A DNA stretch of 64,000 nt from NCBI RefSeq assembly GCF_037126265.1, contig NZ_JAYLLN010000011.1:13557-77556 (forward strand), read 5' to 3'. Source of the stretch: Sphingobacterium tenebrionis (GTDB lineage Bacteria > Bacteroidota > Bacteroidia > Sphingobacteriales > Sphingobacteriaceae). Both the position numbers and the translations under genes were made by a program. Positions 60,922 to 64,000 of the stretch are shown here, in pieces. The notes beneath the pieces were generated by a model, which was not told the origin of the DNA, ran no database searches, and worked only from the letters and a program-made list of their open reading frames with translations. Each line of letters opens with the position of its first letter. Within the stretch, counting starts at the first letter, position 1.

Positions 60922-62265
60922 TTAAAAAGGTTTACCAGGCATTTTAGGCATATTACGCATCATTTTCGCAGCCATTCCTGGATTGGACATCTGCTTCATG
61001 ACCTTACGCATATCCGAAAATTGCTTCATCAACTTGTTCACTTCATCCAGATTTGTACCTGAACCTTTTGCAATACGATTTCTACGACGTTGATCGATCG
61101 CATCCGGGTTCTCACGCTCAAATGGGGTCATGGAATCAATGATCGCTTCAATAGGCTTGAACGCGTTATCATCGATTTCCACATCTTTGATGGCCTTTCC
61201 AACTCCTGGAATCATACCCATCAAATCCTTCATATTACCCATTTTCTTGATCTGTTGGATCTGGGATTTGAAATCGTTGAAATCGAATTTATTTTTGCGG
61301 ATTTTCTTCTGTAGCTCCGCCGCTTGTTTTTCGTCAAATTGCTGTTGCGCACGCTCAACCAAGGATACCACGTCACCCATACCCAAAATACGGGATGCCA
61401 TACGATCAGGGTGGAAGACATCCAATGCCTCCATCTTCTCGCCGGTACCAATAAACTTGATCGGTTTGTTTACCACCGATTTAATGGAAAGAGCAGCACC
61501 ACCACGGGTATCACCATCTAATTTGGTCAATACGACCCCGGTAAAATCCAGACGGTCGTTGAAGGTTTTCGCGGTATTCACGGCATCCTGTCCAGTCATG
61601 GAATCCACCACGAACAAGATCTCTTGAGGCTTGGTCGCTTCTTTCACCGCGGTAATCTCCTGCATCAATGGTTCATCGATGGCCAAACGACCAGCTGTAT
61701 CGATAATGACTACATTGTTTCCGTTTCTTTTGGCTTCTTCCACACCCGCAACGGCAATGGCAATAGGATCAGTAGACGTTCTATCGGTATAAACCGGAAC
61801 ACCTACCTGCGAACCCAAAACTTCCAATTGGTCAATCGCAGCCGGACGGTAAACGTCGCCTGCTACCAATAATGGTTTTTTACCTTTAGATGCTTTCAAG
61901 AAATTGGCCAACTTACCCGAGAAGGTCGTTTTACCGGCACCGTTCAAACCAGCGATCAAAATTACAGTTGGGTTTTTGCCAAGTTCCAATTCAGTAACCG
62001 TTCCACCCATCAACTCCGTTAATTCGTCGTTCATGATCTTGGTCAATAATTGACCTGGCGAAATACTGGTCAGTACATTCTGCCCTAAGGCTTTTTGTTT
62101 TACATCATCGGTAAAGGTCTTGGCTGTTTTGTAATTCACATCGGCATCCAACAATGCCTTGCGAATTTCCTTCATCGTCTCAGCGACGTTGATTTCCGTA
62201 ATATTCCCCTGCCCTTTTAATACTTTAAAGGCTCTGTCTAATTTATCCTGTAGATTTGAAAACAT
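60922..62265 (-). CDS. ffh: Signal recognition particle protein Ffh
   Basis: Ffh binds 4.5S RNA and signal peptides for co-translational targeting. The 447-residue protein has the N-domain, G-domain with GLNGAGKTTFSGKL near residue 109, DTAGRLAIDE near 190 and TKLDGDTRGGAALS near 245, and a Met-rich M-domain (MKQMSNPGMAAKMMRNMPKM) at the end. A TAACTTTG sequence about 33 bases upstream may be its promoter. Confidence 0.97.
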   Translation of the reverse strand: MFSNLQDKLDRAFKVLKGQGNITEINVAETMKEIRKALLDADVNYKTAKTFTDDVKQKALGQNVLTSISPGQLLTKIMNDELTELMGGTVTELELGKNPTVILIAGLNGAGKTTFSGKLANFLKASKGKKPLLVAGDVYRPAAIDQLEVLGSQVGVPVYTDRTSTDPIAIAVAGVEEAKRNGNNVVIIDTAGRLAIDEPLMQEITAVKEATKPQEILFVVDSMTGQDAVNTAKTFNDRLDFTGVVLTKLDGDTRGGAALSIKSVVNKPIKFIGTGEKMEALDVFHPDRMASRILGMGDVVSLVERAQQQFDEKQAAELQKKIRKNKFDFNDFKSQIQQIKKMGNMKDLMGMIPGVGKAIKDVEIDDNAFKPIEAIIDSMTPFERENPDAIDQRRRNRIAKGSGTNLDEVNKLMKQFSDMRKVMKQMSNPGMAAKMMRNMPKMPGKPF

Positions 62266-62338
62266 CTTATAATCTCTTGAAAATTCTTGCTAAACCACAA
62301 AGTTAATAATTACTTGTTAATTAGCGAAAATCTACTTT

Positions 62339-63178
62339 TTACTGGACTTCTTTTGACCACCTTTTTCGGTACGTTTTTGGGCTCTCACCGCACAGTTTTG
62401 AAAAACAAGCACTGAAATTGTTCTCATCTTCAAATTGAAGCTCTCTAGCGATTTCTTTTATACTTTTGGTACTATTGACTAAAAGGTGTTTACTTATTTT
62501 CAGCATACCGATGCTAATGAGTTCTTTCGGAGTCTTGCCGAACACTTTCTTGGTTACAGAAGTCAGCTTTCTTTGGCTTACACCCAACTGTTCTGTATAG
62601 AAAGGTATTTTTTTCTCCTGATGCACGTGCTTACTGATCAGGCAACGGAACTTATTCGACAATTCGATCTCTTCCATCCGACCTTTCCTTTCCACCACTA
62701 CAAAATCGTCCAAATAAATATTTCCGGTCAACAGGACCTGCTTGATCAGGGTCAAACCAAATTCCTTATAAATAAGTTCATTGCTGTGTTGTTTCGCAAG
62801 TTCCATATGGAAAGCCATGAATTCATTATAGCCACTATATTTTTCTGGAATGATGACCGTTCGGTAAAAAAGATTTTCACCGCTGAAAATATGTGATTGT
62901 TGTAGGGGTTGAAAATCCATGACCATTCGGTCAAAAAAAGATTCTGAAAAATAAAGGAGGAAAAACGGCCTGGGTTCTCCCGCTACCGCCCTTAGCTGTA
63001 TATCTTTGGGTATAAATACCAAACTGTAGGGCTTAAACTCAATCTCTTCTCCATGAATATCTATTTTCCCTCCGTGCTCAAAAATCATCACGACTTTTAA
63101 AATCGCACAATTCCAGGTATTCACTGAAAATAATTCTCCCAGTGAATTGCCTGAAACTTCTTTAAAATCAAATTCCAT
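62339..63178 (-). CDS. AraC-family transcriptional regulator
   Basis: The 279-residue regulator has an N-terminal cupin-like effector domain (GGKIDIHGEEIEFKPYSLVFIP) and a C-terminal AraC DNA-binding domain with two helix-turn-helix segments (YTEQLGVSQRKLTSVTKKVF and IKEIARELQFEDENNFSACF). The ending SPKTYRKRW is characteristic. No obvious target gene is adjacent; an insertion sequence lies beyond it. The effector is unknown. Confidence 0.93.
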   Translation of the reverse strand: MEFDFKEVSGNSLGELFSVNTWNCAILKVVMIFEHGGKIDIHGEEIEFKPYSLVFIPKDIQLRAVAGEPRPFFLLYFSESFFDRMVMDFQPLQQSHIFSGENLFYRTVIIPEKYSGYNEFMAFHMELAKQHSNELIYKEFGLTLIKQVLLTGNIYLDDFVVVERKGRMEEIELSNKFRCLISKHVHQEKKIPFYTEQLGVSQRKLTSVTKKVFGKTPKELISIGMLKISKHLLVNSTKSIKEIARELQFEDENNFSACFSKLCGESPKTYRKRWSKEVQ

Positions 63179-63278
63179 AGCATTAAATGATATCTTTCAA
63201 TATCTAAGTTCTTCATTAGGTTAGGCCTCAAAATAGGTAAAAATTCCCAAATAAATGAAATATTTTCTTAATAAATAA

Positions 63279-63310
63279 AAAAGAAGGTGTCTAAAAAGGC
63301 ACCTTCTTCT
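63279..63310 (-). terminator. Hairpin at the end of the insertion sequence
   Basis: AAGAAGGTG (63281-63289) pairs perfectly with CACCTTCTT (63300-63308). On the minus strand it is followed by a T-rich tail. It can serve as terminator of the transposase gene and may mark the end of the element. Confidence 0.7.
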
Positions 63311-63354
63311 GTTTTATAGCTTTCTGGAGCTCCATTATAATTTCATGAGCAATA

Positions 63355-64000
63355 TTAGGCTGCAAGTCGATGTTTTGTACTTTTCAGCATGTTGACGGCT
63401 TGATTTATCGCAAATAGGGAGTTTTTGCCACCTGGTTTACCGATAAAAGCTTTGTCTTTCCACTTTTTTGCCCATTTTCTGAGGTTATGGGCAATGGCCA
63501 TCAATCCGAACTCCACAGCGACTTTATCCAGTCCTTTCATTGTGAACCGGGTAAACCTGTTGTTGCTTTTCATCTGACCGAAAACAGCTTCCACTTCTAT
63601 GGGTCGCTTGCTTCGATGGTACATTCCCTCTTCCGATAGCAGTCTTTCCCGGGCTTTATCCTTGAGCTGATTGAGTCTATGGTTTACTTCAATGAGCCGA
63701 TCGCCTTTAGCTTTATGGCACCCACTGCGCATCGGGCAGCCTTCGCATCGCCGAGCCTGGTAACAGCTGACCCGGGCAGTGTATCCGTTGGCACTGACTC
63801 TGGTTGCATGACCGATAAAGCTGAGCTTCTGTCCGGCCGGACATACATAATAGTCATCCTGCTGGTTGTAATATAGGTTCTGTACCGAGAAAGGATCCTG
63901 TTTATGCTTGCGCTTCTGTTCCATATGGAAGTAATTGTACTTCACAAAAGCGGTTATACCCTGTCCTTCCATCAGCTCGTAGTTCTGCTCGCTACCATAT
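63355..64000 (-). CDS. IS1182-type transposase, cut by the window edge
   Basis: The visible C-terminal 215 residues read on without a stop to the end of the window; the N-terminal part lies outside. DYYVCPAGQKLSFIGHATR and the cluster CYQARRCEGCPMRSGCHKA with four cysteines are family features, as is RPIEVEAVFGQMKSNNRFTRF, where the Glu of the DDE triad is expected. GLDKVAVEFGLMAIAHNLRKW is characteristic of the IS1182 group. An internal Met at 63972 is not the true start. The element has its 3' end just upstream of the AraC gene. Confidence 0.85.
   Translation of the reverse strand, partial: YGSEQNYELMEGQGITAFVKYNYFHMEQKRKHKQDPFSVQNLYYNQQDDYYVCPAGQKLSFIGHATRVSANGYTARVSCYQARRCEGCPMRSGCHKAKGDRLIEVNHRLNQLKDKARERLLSEEGMYHRSKRPIEVEAVFGQMKSNNRFTRFTMKGLDKVAVEFGLMAIAHNLRKWAKKWKDKAFIGKPGGKNSLFAINQAVNMLKSTKHRLAA

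Overview
Organism: the window looks like a chromosomal piece of a Sphingobacteriaceae-type Bacteroidota (Sphingobacterium or Pedobacter relative). The reasons are many -7 elements of the form TAnnTTTG with TTTG about 19 bases upstream, almost no Shine-Dalgarno sequences, bacillithiol synthesis (bshA), TonB-domain/M56 proteins, giant FtsX/MacB permeases, lipoproteins with acidic +2 tails, and a moderate-to-low GC content. The genus call is inference.

Layout: 1-5 kb is the translation/transcription core on the minus strand: tRNA-Thr(TGT)-Tyr-Gly-Thr(GGT)-tuf-tRNA-Trp-secE-nusG, then rplK-rplA-rplJ. A small plus-strand gene with its own promoter and terminator sits between nusG and rplK. 5.2-7.0 kb holds an outer-membrane barrel protein and a shortened methyltransferase-like protein. 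7.1-32.8 kb is the accessory highlight: a histidine kinase, an NtrC-type regulator and a TolC protein on the minus strand, divergent from an HlyD adaptor, an ABC ATPase, seven consecutive ~800-residue FtsX/MacB-type permeases and a second ATPase. Most permease junctions are filled with nested palindromic REP-like repeats. Two identically built palindromes (CTGTTC-N6-GAACA) stand about 50 bp upstream of sigma-54-like -24 boxes, one in the tolC/hlyD divergent region and one before permease six. This suggests that the adjacent kinase/regulator controls its own operon, the exporter and the distal permeases.

32.8-43.3 kb is mostly housekeeping: a SirB1-like protein, a surface-type lipoprotein, queH, DUF177-rpmF-plsX-fabH-accB-accC, tatC, rpiB and an M28 peptidase. 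43.4-47.7 kb is a YtrA-type GntR-controlled ABC operon with a promoter-overlapping dyad, ending in an S41 peptidase. 47.8-49.7 kb has ferritin and cbpA-cbpM. 49.7-53.4 kb is a BlaI/M56-TonB signalling operon whose last TonB-domain gene is broken by one in-frame stop codon; tandem AACTAA-N4-TTAGTT dyads upstream are likely BlaI sites. 53.7-63.2 kb carries arfB, bshA, pyrH-frr, a Tat-type sugar isomerase-like protein, nuoA-nuoB-purK-purE, ffh and an AraC regulator. The window ends inside an IS1182-type transposase.

The best candidate for an undescribed system is the seven-permease array with its two-component regulator, shared palindromes and repeat-filled junctions.
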